From positions 1,571,197 to 1,635,196 of the forward strand of contig CM035320.1 in NCBI GenBank assembly GCA_000497125.2: a stretch of DNA of 64,000 nucleotides, in the 5' to 3' direction. The translations under genes were made by a program, and so were the position numbers. Source of the stretch: Spironucleus salmonicida (taxonomy: Eukaryota > Fornicata > Diplomonadida > Hexamitidae). A model generated the notes under the pieces. That model worked only from the letters and a program-made list of their open reading frames with translations. It was not told where the DNA came from and did no database searches. Below, in pieces: positions 10,940 to 23,180 of this stretch (its first letter is position 1; every line of letters begins with the position of its first letter).

Positions 10940-13900
10940 TCACTTTATTGAGTCCATAATAGTCACCCGTAGAGTTTCTATAACATGCACTAGTTATGCT
11001 TCTTCCAATATTTTCTCATCTAACTCTTTTTCCATTTATTTCATATCATTATTATATTAGTCTGATATTTGCTATATTTATTTTTCAAATTATTTACATG
11101 CTAATTCTAATGATTCATTTTGAATTATTAAGTTTTACAGTTCTATTAACTATGAACGATTGTGTTCAAACTTATTAATATCTAATTATTAATCTAAGTG
11201 AGTTATTTACTCGATTTAAAGATCCAGTTGTCTCTATGCATCATAATATCTATTTTCATACAATAACAAGTTATCTCCTTGTTCTTAGATCATAATTTCC
11301 ATATTAGTAAATAGTATTTCAAAATCAATTTCTTCATCGTTATCTGCCTGCTCTTCCTTCAAATCGCTATCAGAATATTCATCCACTCGTTCTAAATCAC
11401 GTGGTAACGTTAACAAACGATGTTATATTAGAAATTCTGGAGAGCTTAAATTGACTAGCTGCACTTTCTAATCTATTTTGTTCTTGGCTTCGCCAAGTTT
11501 AAAAATTTAACGTTGGTATTCTTCGAGCTACCTCATTAGCACCTCGACCTGTGAGTCTTTCTCTGCCAGGGCTGCTTTGATGGCGTCCATTTCTGCTATA
11601 TCGACGGCGGGTTCTGCCGCGGAGTCCGATACGTTATTCATCTGCTGCTCGAGGAGCTCATACTCCATTCTCATCTGGTCTAGCTGCGCCTGTAGGGTTT
11701 GCCGCTCATTGTCGCCCGACGCGATAACCTGGCCTTGGTCATTGAGGATCTGCTCGAGTTGCTAGAACTCCTGCGTCTTGTCGTTCAGTTCCTATTGGAG
11801 GCTTTGGATTTACTCCGTTAGGTCTACCAGTACTTCCTCAGTTTGAATTTGCCTGCCTTCTTATTCGCGTAGCTCCTGAACCTACTTTGATAGCGATTCT
11901 CGCTCACATGCCCCACTCGCGATATCGCTATCGAGCTATGCTAAACGGGTCATGGCAGAGGCTGCGTCTGCTTGCATTTAATCATTCGCCTCGACCAATT
12001 CCAAAATTTAACGTTGGTATTCTTCGAGCTACCTCATTAGCACCTCGACCTGTGAGTCTTTCTCTGCCAGGGCTGCTTTGATGGCGTCCATTTCTGCTAT
12101 ATCGACGGCGGGTTCTGCCGCGGAGTCCGATACGTTATTCATCTGCTGCTCGAGGAGCTCATACTCCATTCTCATCTGGTCTAGCTGCGCCTGTAGGGTT
12201 TGCCGCTCATTGTCGCCCGACGCGATAACCTGGCCTTGGTCATTGAGGATCTGCTCGAGTTGCTAGAACTCCTGCGTCTTGTCGTTCAGTTCCTATTGGA
12301 GGCTTTGGATTTACTCCGTTAGGTCTACCAGTACTTCCTCAGTTTGAATTTGCCTGCCTTCTTATTCGCGTAGCTCCTGAACCTACTTTGATAGCGATTC
12401 TCGCTCACATGCCCCACTCGCGATATCGCTATCGAGCTATGCTAAACGGGTCATGGCAGAGGCTGCGTCTGCTTGCATTTAATCATTCGCCTCGACCAAT
12501 TCCAAAATTTAACGTTGGTATTCTTCGAGCTACCTCATTAGCACCTCGACCTGTGAGTCTTTCTCTGCCAGGGCTGCTTTGATGGCGTCCATTTCTGCTA
12601 TATCGACGGCGGGTTCTGCCGCGGAGTCCGATACGTTATTCATCTGCTGCTCGAGGAGCTCATACTCCATTCTCATCTGGTCTAGCTGCGCCTGTAGGGT
12701 TTGCCGCTCATTGTCGCCCGACGCGATAACCTGGCCTTGGTCATTGAGGATCTGCTCGAGTTGCTAGAACTCCTGCGTCTTGTCGTTCAGTTCCTATTGG
12801 AGGCTTTGGATTTACTCCGTTAGGTCTACCAGTACTTCCTCAGTTTGAATTTGCCTGCCTTCTTATTCGCGTAGCTCCTGAACCTACTTTGATAGCGATT
12901 CTCGCTCACATGCCCCACTCGCGATATCGCTATCGAGCTATGCTAAACGGGTCATGGCAGAGGCTGCGTCTGCTTGCATTTAATCATTCGCCTCGACCAA
13001 TTCCAAAATTTAACGTTGGTATTCTTCGAGCTACCTCATTAGCACCTCGACCTGTGAGTCTTTCTCTGCCAGGGCTGCTTTGATGGCGTCCATTTCTGCT
13101 ATATCGACGGCGGGTTCTGCCGCGGAGTCCGATACGTTATTCATCTGCTGCTCGAGGAGCTCATACTCCATTCTCATCTGGTCTAGCTGCGCCTGTAGGG
13201 TTTGCCGCTCATTGTCGCCCGACGCGATAACCTGGCCTTGGTCATTGAGGATCTGCTCGAGTTGCTAGAACTCCTGCGTCTTGTCGTTCAGTTCCTATTG
13301 GAGGCTTTGGATTTACTCCGTTAGGTCTACCAGTACTTCCTCAGTTTGAATTTGCCTGCCTTCTTATTCGCGTAGCTCCTGAACCTACTTTGATAGCGAT
13401 TCTCGCTCACATGCCCCACTCGCGATATCGCTATCGAGCTATGCTAAACGGGTCATGGCAGAGGCTGCGTCTGCTTGCATTTAATCATTCGCCTCGACCA
13501 ATTCCAAAATTTAACGTTGGTATTCTTCGAGCTACCTCATTAGCACCTCGACCTGTGAGTCTTTCTCTGCCAGGGCTGCTTTGATGGCGTCCATTTCTGC
13601 TATATCGACGGCGGGTTCTGCCGCGGAGTCCGATACGTTATTCATCTGCTGCTCGAGGAGCTCATACTCCATTCTCATCTGGTCTAGCTGCGCCTGTAGG
13701 GTTTGCCGCTCATTGTCGCCCGACGCGATAACCTGGCCTTGGTCATTGAGGATCTGCTCGAGTTGCTAGAACTCCTGCGTCTTGTCGTTCAGTTCCTATT
13801 GGAGGCTTTGGATTTACTCCGTTAGGTCTACCAGTACTTCCTCAGTTTGAATTTGCCTGCCTTCTTATTCGCGTAGCTCCTGAACCTACTTTGATAGCGA

Positions 13901-14650
13901 TTCTCGCTCACATGCCCCACTCGCGATATCGCTATCGAGCTATGCTAAACGGGTCATGGCAGAGGCTGCGTCTGCTTGCATTTAATCATTCGCCTCGACC
14001 AATTCCAAAATTTAACGTTGGTATTCTTCGAGCTACCTCATTAGCACCTCGACCTGTGAGTCTTTCTCTGCCAGGGCTGCTTTGATGGCGTCCATTTCTG
14101 CTATATCGACGGCGGGTTCTGCCGCGGAGTCCGATACGTTATTCATCTGCTGCTCGAGGAGCTCATACTCCATTCTCATCTGGTCTAGCTGCGCCTGTAG
14201 GGTTTGCCGCTCATTGTCGCCCGACGCGATAACCTGGCCTTGGTCATTGAGGATCTGTTCTAACTACAATATTTATGTATCTTTTAGTTTAATCTATTCT
14301 AAACTAAACGTATCTTAACTATTATCATGTTTTAATAGCTCTTATACTTAACATGATTTTTTATCAATTAATATTGCTTGTTTATGAACCAACTCATTTA
14401 ATTATGAAATTTCTACTTATAAATCTTTCTCTAAAAATTCATATCGCTCCAGATTCTATTTCTATGTTTCGACAATGTATCTAAGTTCTTCATATTCAAA
14501 TTTTTACTCCATCTCTAGGTTACTGGAAAATGAATCTAATGTTAATCCTTTTTTAACTTTTTATGAAAGTAATTAGTTTTCGAGCACAAGTTCTGCATTT
14601 TTGAGCCTCTATTAATTTAATAATTTCATTAAATTAGGGCTGATATTCAT
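10940..14650 (-). CDS. Coiled-coil protein built of 167-residue repeats, 1236 aa
   Basis: The minus-strand frame from ATG 14650 to the TGA ending at 10940 is 1237 codons and in phase throughout. Residues 1-131 are a unique coiled coil; residues about 132-1050 are 5.5 copies of a 167-residue unit; the last 187 residues are a unique acidic and Gln-rich coiled coil. Inside the unit, heptads rich in Leu, Gln, Glu and Met predict a long rod (for example LEQQMNNVSDSA, VLMRQLEEYQRQILELVE). Because 501 is a multiple of three, every copy keeps the frame. The repeat part is far richer in G+C than either flank. Large repetitive coiled coils of this kind usually serve the cytoskeleton or basal bodies, which is only a guess here. 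The gene shares an upstream region with the adenylate kinase 6 gene. Confidence 0.75.
11502..14257. repeat. Tandem 501-bp repeat, about 5.5 copies
   Basis: The same block recurs at an exact 501-base spacing (for example at 11577, 12078, 12579, 13080, 13581 and 14082). All copies look identical by eye, including silent positions. The array ends sharply at both sides: at about 11502 the match begins within AAAATTTAACG, and at about 14257 it ends after GGATCTG. Period 501 equals 167 codons, so the array lies wholly within the minus-strand coding frame. The repeat is G+C-rich against A+T-rich flanks. The true copy number could be collapsed or expanded by assembly. Confidence 0.95.
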
Positions 14651-14719
14651 TATTTAAATGTTGGAAATTCATAATTAAAATATAATACTATTATTTTTGA
14701 TATTTCACGTTTCTCTTCA
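14651..14719. promoter_or_regulatory. Divergent promoter between repeat gene and AK6
   Basis: 69 bases separate the two starts. An AT-only core (ATAATTAAAATATAATACTA, about 14671-14690) lies in the middle and probably drives both genes. Confidence 0.4.
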
Positions 14720-15262
14720 ATGCATCTTCTCATTACTGGAAGTGTTGGCACAGGTAAAACTTCGCTATCTAATATTTTGGGTGCAAAACTTAATATTGAG
14801 GTGATACATATTTCTGATTTAATTATTGACTAAAAATTATACAAGTAATATGATGAGTTGTTTGATTCTTATATCCCAGATGAAGATAGAATAATTCAGT
14901 ACTTTAAAGAAAAGATTATTTCAAAACATAAAGATTTTATTATAGATCATCATAGCTTTGATATTTTTAGTAATAAATTTTTAGACCTAACAATTGTTTT
15001 ACATTCAGATCTTAAAGTTTTGAAATAAAGACTTTCTCTCAGACAGTATTCAGAAAAGAAAATAGATGAAAATTTATAATGTGAAATTATGGATGTAGTA
15101 GCTGATGAGGCATATAGGAGATTTAAAAATATTTTAGAATTAACAAATGACACTAACGAAGATTAAGCTAAAAATATTGATATAATTATAATGGCGTTAA
15201 ATAAATTGAAATCTGCATAAAAAGAAGGTTATGAAGAAGAATGGGAGACAGATGAAGAATGA
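14720..15262 (+). CDS. AK6: Adenylate kinase 6 (Fap7/hCINAP type)
   Basis: The 180-residue protein is the length of AK6/Fap7, an atypical nuclear adenylate kinase/ATPase that also helps 40S subunit maturation. The P-loop is GSVGTGKTS (residues 7-15). The family block DSYIPDEDRI corresponds to the CPILDEDRV region of the human protein; FIIDHHSFDIF matches its VIVDYHGCDFF; and RLSLRQYSEKKIDENLQCEI matches the highly conserved RGYNEKKLTDNIQCEI block. The C-terminus ends in an acidic tail (EEEWETDEE), also typical. The start is the first ATG after the AT-rich divergent promoter, and its first residues reach the P-loop directly. Assignment is firm. Confidence 0.93.
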
Positions 15263-15316
15263 TCAAATATTAGAAAAAATTAAATTGGTTTAATTTATAT
15301 TTAATTACTATATAAT

Positions 15317-16252
15317 ATGAATCTAGTATATAATAAATTAATGTAGTCTGAACCTTCTACAACTACTTAAGAAAATACTAATTTATAGGATACTTAACCA
15401 CCTCTAAGAACTACTTATTTACATGCAAAAATTTAAGAAAATCTATCGATTAAAATTCTGAAGGAAGAGAATTACTTTACACCACATTAATTTACACGTT
15501 ATTTTGATGTCATTAAGTTGACACCATTTCTCACCAATTCTGGTTCAATTTAGCAATTAATATCATCTATTCACTCCTGTAGTAATGAATCACAGTATTT
15601 TCCAGCTTCAAATGTACTTAAAAAAGAATATTTTATATCTTAATCTGAAGAAGAAACTCTCGTCACAGTTGCTCTTAAACCACCTTTTTCGTTTGTATGG
15701 TCTATAATTATTACATTTGCACGTCTCGACTACGATATTATTTATCCATGCGCAAGTTTCGAGCTAATTTTATCATAAGAGCCACTGTGCGTGTTCCCAG
15801 CGTTTAAAGCTAATTTTGATCTAAAAATAACTGATAAACCTCAAACTTTCTCACTCCCTCAAAATCTGCCCTGTGTTCGTTTTGCTCATTTTAAGTTTTC
15901 AAAAGCACTTTAAAGGTCCCCTTTATCACTATAGAAAATGCTTTCCATCTCTAATATTGAGGCTAGTGGCGTATCTCTAGATTTTCTAGCATTAAATGCT
16001 ATGTATGCAAGAAATTCAAGTAGAATTTCTTCTAAATTGACCCGTACTAGCCTGATTGGAAGAGATAGTTTACGCCAGGCAGTAACTAGTGTAAAGGGTT
16101 TTGAACAGACTCTGGAGACTATTAACGTGATAGCAGAATAACATGAGCATAGAAAGGCTATTGCACGAGGACTTGACTTGCCTGTTTAGCTTACATAGGG
16201 TGAGTCAGTGGAAATAATTGAAAACTGTATTTTTACGAAAAAATGGTTCTGA
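15317..16252 (+). CDS. Hypothetical protein, 311 aa
   Basis: ATG 15317, directly after the AT box CTATATAAT, to TGA 16250-16252. No family was recognised. The first 35 residues are Gln/Thr/Pro-rich and probably unstructured. A middle part (about 60-190) has a beta-rich pattern with repeated Phe-Pro segments. The last 100 residues are helical (LSISNIEASGVSLDFLALNA and onward), with an RxSSRISSKL segment and a G/R-rich patch. There is no membrane segment or catalytic motif. It ends 12 bases from the stop of the convergent coiled-coil gene. Confidence 0.65.
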
Positions 16253-16264
16253 GAATCACTAAGG

Positions 16265-17161
16265 TCAAGGGTCATTCGACAAAATTGCTAGCTACTCTTT
16301 CAGTATCTTGGATTATTACTCTAATTAAATAATCCGCTCATCGTCGATTGATGCTTTCTCGTTCAAATTATCGATAATCTACTTTAGAATTGCCACTTTT
16401 TCTGGTTATTATAGAGTGAGATTTTGGATTTCCGTATGATAGTCTAAAACTTACGATTTTAGGATCTGAATTGTTTTTAGTTACTAATCAATTAGTAGCT
16501 AAGATTCATCAATATTCTCATGAATGACACTCTTAGTGGTAGAGTTAGACTTTGAAGATAACGCCAAAATATCTTTTTAAGCTTCATTTTCGCTCGCTTC
16601 CGCGCTCAATGCTTTCTAGAACTGAAGTTTCCTCATATCAGCCTCTTATTTATCATATTTATCATTCAGAATACTAATAATTTTGCTCTATTTTTCTACA
16701 GTTTAAGTCAAATCAATCATTTAATTCACCATTTTATCTTGCAACGCTTCTACTTCATCTACGATAACATTTTCAGTAATGCTTTTTGGTGTATTTCTTA
16801 AATTCTAATTTTGATCATTTATCTACTAGCCTTTAAGTCGTTTGTTTTCGGTCCTAATTTCGTCCAGTGTAGAATTTAGCTATTCCAGATTGTGCTTCAA
16901 AATTGAGTTCTCACGTTAGTTTTCATGTGCAATTTTTTCGAGTTTAGATGTAGCTATGGTATTATAATCTTTTGACTACATTTCCTGGATTTTAATTTTT
17001 AGCATAGAAATTTCCGCCTTTAGAGCTGGAATGTTACCAGGATTAGACTGCGGTGTTGGTAGTGTCACTGAGTTTAAAAAACTTATTTCATCGTTAGCAG
17101 CCTATAAATCTAATAATAGTTTGGCGTTGATGTGCTAAAGCTATTTATACTGCCGTTCCAT
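16265..17161 (-). CDS. Coiled-coil protein, 298 aa
   Basis: Minus-strand frame from ATG 17161 to the TGA ending at 16265. Nearly the whole length has heptad-like Leu/Ile/Gln/Glu/Lys/Asn spacing: it begins MERQYKQLQHINAKLLLDL and continues with long stretches such as LEKIAHENQRENSILKHNLE. Short breaks near residues 35-50 (LPTPQSNPGN) and 205-215 (SSKSNSTTKS) separate three rods. No other domain was recognised. The strand is certain because the opposite strand gives no comparable frame once TGA is the only stop. It converges on the 311-residue gene. Confidence 0.7.
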
Positions 17162-17220
17162 TTTTATATTAGTTAAAAATAATATAATAACATACCTAAT
17201 GATTTTTTCACTTCATATTG

Positions 17221-18930
17221 ATGTTCTCACAAACTCCATAATAACTCAAGACGCTTCTTACACAGTTCAATATCAATGATGACGTCGTAGAGTGCTTATT
17301 AGAAGATGTAAGAACATAAAATTTTGAAAACAAAATATCAACTTACTATGAAAATGGAGAGGTACGCACATATATTGATATCGAAAGCCAGTATTAAATA
17401 AATCCATTGTTATTAGCAGCTATGACAGATTAAGTTAAATTTTAGAATATTTCTGATAGTCTAGAACTTCCCAATCTACTCAACTATGCTGCAAAAGTTT
17501 AATCTTCTGTAGTCCTTCTTCCATGCTAGTTTGTTGTTCCTAGCTATTATAAAGATATTTATGAAAATTCAACAGATACACATTCACTATGTTTAGACGA
17601 TATCATAGTGAGAAAAGGTATTTTTAGTGTGGAGGGGAGAAATTTGATAGATTTAGACTTTATGGAGGGTTCACTAGGGTCAGTATATAGTAGTAGTATC
17701 TGTTTCAATTTCTCGCACAATCCAATGCTGAAACTATCTCAAATACGGAAATTTTTAGAAATTAATTAATTTAAAGCTAAATAGATTATAGCTGTAAACA
17801 TCAATATTGATTGTGACTTATAAGATGAGATTACATTAGACTAGAAGTTATTATAGGAGTCGTACTTTCTTAACTTTGTTGATACTAGTTAAGAGTATAG
17901 CTATCAAAATTGTAAAAAAGTATTTATAGATTAATCGGATTTACCTAAGTTAACCACCACTTAATTTCCAAATATGAAAGATCTATGTGTATCATTTTCA
18001 ACAGAATTTTAACTATCCACATAAATTTAAAAGTAATTAACAAGTATAAATAATTAGTAGTTTAATAAAAATATTTTTTTTATTATTAACAACGAGGTTA
18101 CACTCGATTATCAGTAAATAAATACGATTAAAAATGATTTTGATGAGAAAATTTCAAGAGCTAAAATTTTGTTTACTGAGCCTATAGAAAGAACTACACT
18201 CAATAATGGCTAAATTTTGCTAACAAATACAGAAAATAATGCTGCATTCGTCTTCTTTGAAGGCCTAATCAATAATAAAGCTACTTTAACATCACTTTCA
18301 GAGTCTAATATCCTTAATATTTACCACTAATAAAACAACCAAGTTTTCCAGATATTGATACAAAAAGAGTAAATTCTCAAAAATCAGCCTTTATATCTAT
18401 TCCAGTCATTTTGGCCCTAAAAGCTAGCTCAAGAAAACGCTTTTTTGAACCTTATATTCTCCCAAAAGAAATTTCCTAAACTGCAATTTCCATCATTTGA
18501 CAACTCTTCTATTTTCAATGTAATCCGCCAACTTAACGCATCATCTATAATTTCTAAAGAGCCTATTATTGGTTATTTTGAACCAATGCCAATTTCTATT
18601 TCTCTCTTATGCTGCTGCTAATCTAGCTAGTTCATCTCTGAACTTTTCACTCTTCATAACAAATTTGAGGCCATCCAGCTTCTCTTGTCTGGTCAAATTA
18701 AAAATTTGATCCCTTTCACTCCTGAAAAAAATGTCGTTATCTAGATCAACGAGGGAGTGGTTTAACAATTTACAATTGAATTCAAAAACGCTAAATAGCC
18801 AGAATTTAGCGTTTTAGATTAAAATGTTTCACCGTACATCGCTTAGCTGAAGCAGCAATTTGGCTCTGAAAACTTGACTGTTATTTGCGATTTGGACTGC
18901 AAATTCTTCTCTATTTTGTAGATTAAGTGA
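17221..18930 (+). CDS. Hypothetical protein, 569 aa
   Basis: ATG 17221 to TGA 18928-18930. An ATG at 17203 is out of frame and stops early, which decides the start. The protein is soluble-looking with an alternating alpha/beta pattern and no recognised family. Notable points are a run of three cysteines near residue 480 (LLCCCQSS), an acidic start to the mature region and many Asn/Gln residues. The stop lies 12 bases from the stop of the convergent Derlin gene (context AAGTGATG). Nothing in the neighbourhood hints at a role. The gene is real by length and by lack of in-frame TGA. Confidence 0.65.
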
Positions 18931-18941
18931 TGTCCAAAACC

Positions 18942-19526
18942 TCATTTTCTATAATTATTTACTAAAATTTTAGGCACCACCACGTCAAAAACCCAATAAA
19001 TATGACCCAGAATATACCCAATTATCATTGGTAAAAGTGACCTTTTGTTAATATATCTGATTAGCATATTTAGGAATGGAAGAACCGGTGCCTAGAGAGG
19101 GAGAAATCCCATGAACACAAAAAGTGAATCTGGATTCAATCTGACCCAAAGGTATGTAATAGCTCCAAAAAAGCAAGAGGATGCCTCTTTGATTACTAGG
19201 AAATATGCAAAAATAACAGTAAACGTGTAAATATAGAACAGGAATCCAATAAGCTTTTTTACTTTTCCAGCGAAAAATGATTTTTCAAGCTGTGAAATAT
19301 AGTTTATATTATTAATGAAGAAGAATATATTGAAAAGTGAAAGTTTTCCTAAGTAGAGGACACCGGTTATTAGGCGGTAATACTCACCAGCCGTGATAGT
19401 GTAAAAATCTAACGTAAAAGCATATTTAGAGCAAATATTAAAAGTTGTTAGTAAAGATAAAGTTAGTGAAGATAAAAGAATTGTTGCAGAAATAGGACTT
19501 TATAGCATCTATGGTATGTTCTGCAT
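18942..19526 (-). CDS. Derlin-like ER membrane protein
   Basis: The minus-strand frame from ATG 19526 encodes 194 residues with four or more hydrophobic helices. Family signs are the N-terminal LDFYTITAGEYYRLITGVLY block (Derlins: membrane-embedded region before the first loop), YLWVRLNPDSLFVFMGFLPL (Derlins: W-R-NP followed by a small hydrophobic segment) and the C-terminal IIGYILGHIYWVFDVVVPK, which matches the conserved G-x-x-x-GH-x-Y-x-F-x-x-D-x-x-P signature. Derlins are rhomboid pseudoproteases that help move misfolded proteins out of the ER. The length is slightly below the usual 200-250 residues and the cytosolic tail after YRK is absent, so no p97-binding SHP tail is visible. Assignment is good on motifs. 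Confidence 0.82.
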
Positions 19527-19571
19527 TTTTTAAGTTTTAAATATTTGAAATATTATATAATATTAAATTGA

Positions 19572-21482
19572 TCATATTTCTAACTATTCAATAGTTACAT
19601 CAATTGGTACACCTTGAGCTTATAATGTGTGCAAAGCATCTTTCATTTTATTTTTCTGTTTTTCCAATTACTGTGTTTAAAAATCTACTTGCGCCATGGA
19701 TGCATCTAGAAGTCTGCGTTACTATGCTATGTCTGTATATTCCTTGGAAATATCCAGGAATTTTTCATGTTCATATTATTACTATTTTTCAATCTATTCA
19801 AAATCAATAAATACTTTTGCATCTTCAAATCTTGGTGATGTTCCAATTACAGTTAATGGTATTGTTGGTACATTATACTAATTTCTAGAATATTATAGCT
19901 ACTGTGAGGTTCCTGAATTTAATTAAAACTATTTTATAGAATCTTAATTAATAGCCTCAGCATATTTCAGTGGCTATTATGAGTCATTGCTCTATGGCAT
20001 ACTAGAAAATTATTGTGATGGATTTAAAATGGTTACTGGGATACTTTGTATTGTAATCTTAGTCGGCGATGTTGTTTTTTTAGAAATCTAATTGGTTTAA
20101 TTCTGGTTTTTGGTTCCATTTAATGGTTATGATTATTATAATGAACTATTCTATTATGTATATGTAGAATGGTTCCCAGCAGTGCTTAGTTTTAGTTGCT
20201 CCGTATATTAACTATTTCCTTACTATGATTAATGCTAAGGACCTATCATATATTATTATTAATACTATGGTTAGACTTATTATATTTATTATGGTACTTA
20301 TTGTTATTAAATCTATGGGAATTAAACATATTATAAGGGCTATAACGGCATTTATTGAGCATTACTATAACTTTACTGTAGTACTGGAGTAGGTTAGAGT
20401 TGAATGCGCTATTGTTAAATTGGTAGCTATTAACTCTAGTATAATTGCTAGTTAGGAACCACTTAAATTGGCTATTATATGTATTAAACTTATGGATAAA
20501 CCTATTTCTACTATTAAATTGGTAATACTTGTTATTATTAATTTATATTTTAACTATATGATTATATATTAGGGGATAAGGATTAGTGTTATGGTTAATA
20601 CTAAGCAAAAGATTATTCTCTAGGTAAAACCTATTAAGACAATTGCTGAATTTACTACTGCTGAGGTTAACTATTTTATTATTAATATTATTACTATGGT
20701 TGTACTTTTTATTGATAAATTTGATTATTACCATTTGATTTTATGTACTAATCATCTTATAATGCACGAAAGCTCTATTATTACTCGATACAAACATCAT
20801 CATAGTCATTTTCCATTGAGTTAAGACTTTCTGCTATTAAATCATCTTTAGTCGACTCTCTTTATAGATGGGCTCTTTCTGGCTATAAAGACTATTTAAT
20901 ATCGTCATAATATTATGACGTAGGTTATACTGGTATACGTGCTGAATCTACCCATTTATAAGTATCAGTTACTTATTTTTCGCCGAAAACGTATTTTTAT
21001 GATAAATTTTTAACACGATCTAGTTCTTTTTGCTTTTATTTCAATCTCATTTATGCAACATCTTCATTATGTTAAGCTTTCTTAATTGAAGATGAACTTG
21101 ACCGAGATAATTCTTTAGCAGAACTTTATTACTTTTATAATTACTTAGATAATTCTTCAATTCTACATTACAGTGAAAAACATTCTTTTTTATATTTCAT
21201 TGCCGAATTTTCAAATTTTTATGCTTTTCCTTTTTAAATATCTAAATTTTATTTGTTAAGCGGTTCGATATCATCTAAAAGCTATAAAGTTTACTAAAAT
21301 GCATATGCAAGCTCGTATAAATCACGCTATGTAGGTTAAACTAAATTGATTGTGTGTAATATCCCATAATTTCTTGTTCTGCGTGAAATTTATCTAGATA
21401 ACTCGTAAAGTTCGTCATCAACAACGTGTGGTGTTAATCTTTATGTAAGTTTGTATTAATCAGAATTTACCTACTGATACAT
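19572..21482 (-). CDS. Gln-rich protein with flanking coiled coils, 636 aa
   Basis: Minus-strand frame from ATG 21482 to the TGA ending at 19572. Residues 1-245 are largely helical and charged, with a coiled coil near 85-170 (FENSAMKYKKECFSLQCRIE region). Residues about 245-460 are extremely Gln-rich with Tyr, Pro, Val and Ser, resembling prion-like low-complexity domains; nearly all these Gln are TAA or TAG. Residues 530-636 form a second coiled coil rich in Gln, Lys and Glu (LLDASMAQVDFQTQQLEKQK). No enzyme motif was found. The opposite strand also stays open for 1.7 kb because Gln TAA/TAG become TTA/CTA there, but the helical, charged ends fit the minus strand. It could be a scaffold or RNP component. 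Confidence 0.72.
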
Positions 21483-21532
21483 TTCCAAAATCTATAATTA
21501 TTTATGATAGATATATAATATTTTAATATAAA
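21483..21532. promoter_or_regulatory. Compact divergent promoter
   Basis: Only 50 bases lie between the Gln-rich gene and the gene at 21533, including ATATATAATATTTTAATATA at 21511-21530. It must hold the start signals for both directions. Confidence 0.4.
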
Positions 21533-22486
21533 ATGAGTATGCCTTTTGGCGAGACAGCTACATATGAAACCTTAAGCTAGCAATATGGCTCCCAATTTAA
21601 AAAATTAGATATAGAGTAACAACTAGAGTTCTATCAAAATCTATCCTATGATGACAGCTTTAAAATAAAATTATTAACAACATAAAGAATTGGTTATGGT
21701 TTTAATAAAATAGTTATAAATGAAGATAAGTATAGATTGTTAAATAAATCTCCTTTTCTTACATTTAAAGACTTTTCCATTAGTATAATGAAAAAGTTTT
21801 TTGAAAAGCCTACGTAACTTTCATTAAAAGAATCCGACCAATCAGAAGATAACTCACTATTTAATGATTTTAAAGACTCATTAAAGCTATCAATATTGCC
21901 CCCATAAGGTATTTGCTTAGCGTGTGTTGTGAATGATAATTTCGTAGTTCCAAATATTATTGAATTAACGGCATTATTAAGTATTATTGTCGAAAGAAGA
22001 TTTAAATACAACACAAAATTACTATTTCCAGTTGATATTCAGACTAATATGTAAGGAGATATAATAAATCTTGAAAGCATCCCTATTTTTAATCAAAAAT
22101 AAACGGATACTATAGAATATTTAAGTCTATAATATGGTATGTTTATTAAAACATAATAAGGTTGCCTTATGTCTACAATATGGAAGGAAGCCAAGAGAAT
22201 TTCTTCAACAATTTCATAAGATATAATATTTTCGGGAATTGAAAAATAAGAATCTCTAATGGATTATATGTTGGATCCATATTATAACGTTGAATTAGAT
22301 GATTAAATGTGGACTGGATGGATAGTTATTAATGGATACATTGATTGGGACAAAGATTTATTCGATCATCCTTAAAATTGGTAAGAACTTTTATTATTAA
22401 TATAATAATTTACATAGTATGGGGACGAATAATTTAACTAAATTATTGCTAATACTTTAGGTAAAAAGTATCTTAATGGTTGGTGA
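21533..22486 (+). CDS. Hypothetical protein, 317 aa
   Basis: ATG 21533 to TGA 22484-22486; the first ATG follows the AT box by two bases. No family was recognised. The protein is soluble, with a hydrophobic core segment near residues 130-165 (CLACVVNDNFVVPNIIELTA) that is not long enough for a sure membrane helix, and Trp-rich C-terminal motifs (MWTGWIVINGYIDW, HPQNWQELLL, KYLNGW). The Trp-Gly-Trp spacing could mark a binding domain. The next gene starts 21 bases downstream on the same strand, with its own AT box between. Confidence 0.65.
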
Positions 22487-22507
22487 TTGTTTATAATAAT
22501 ATATATT

Positions 22508-23179
22508 ATGGTAGTCATTTTATATTTTATAATGTTTACGGCATCTCCTCCACTATAGGATGATATTAGAGTTTTAGCTGATGTGTTTTGGCGCTATGCC
22601 AAGTGTTCAAAATCATAAAAATATAGAATATCATCTTATTTTGTGTTTATCGGTTGTCCTAGGCTTAGACTAACTGAAACTACAACTGTTATTCAAAAAT
22701 CAATTACTTCTAGATTTATAGAGAAAGTATATCCCCCTAATGATTCAATCTTTTCTATAAGTAGTTTATAGCTTACAAATTCTCGACCGTTTAAAGTGTA
22801 ATTTTAATAGGCGATAACAGCTGGTGGTGAGCTAAGATAATTTGGTTCAAAGAAATATAAAATAAGTAACTCTGAATAGTTCCTTTTTGCTTCGCCATTT
22901 GCTAGCGATTTTGTAATCTAGGTTTAAAGGATATAGTAGTGGGATGATGAAATATAAGGTGTTTTAGAAAAACGGGTTGGTTAAATATAAATATTTAGTG
23001 GCACATATTGTAATTTTGAAGTTAGTGGTGGTATTATTGAGAAGAACAATGAGAAAAATAATTTTATTGAAATAGTAATACTTTTTACGTAGTTCGATTA
23101 GTTTGGTGAGGTTGAATGTAAAACTAGTGCTGAAGAATTTTTAAATTTGCTTAAAAAATTATCGGGAGAATTATAATGA
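22508..23179 (+). CDS. Hypothetical protein, 223 aa
   Basis: ATG 22508 or the in-frame ATG 24 bases later, to TGA 23177-23179. The first nine residues are hydrophobic (MVVILYFIM), which could be a short signal or simply 5' sequence if the second ATG is used. The rest is a compact alpha/beta protein without a recognised family. It is Ser/Ile-rich, with the segments YRISSYFVFIGCPRLRLTET and FSGTYCNFEVSGGI. The AT box TTATAATAATATATATT abuts the first ATG, which would leave almost no leader, so the second start is quite possible. Confidence 0.6.
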
Positions 23180-23180
23180 T

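Noticed and set aside
11502-14257. Repeat array as CRISPR or mobile element
   Set aside because: Units are 501 bases without spacers, in frame with a coiled-coil protein, and lack terminal repeats or transposase.
19604-21349. Long plus-strand frame rich in Ile, Thr, Tyr and Leu
   Set aside because: It is open only because Gln codons TAA/TAG on the minus strand become TTA/CTA. The minus strand gives a protein with charged, coiled-coil ends, whereas the plus frame is compositionally odd.
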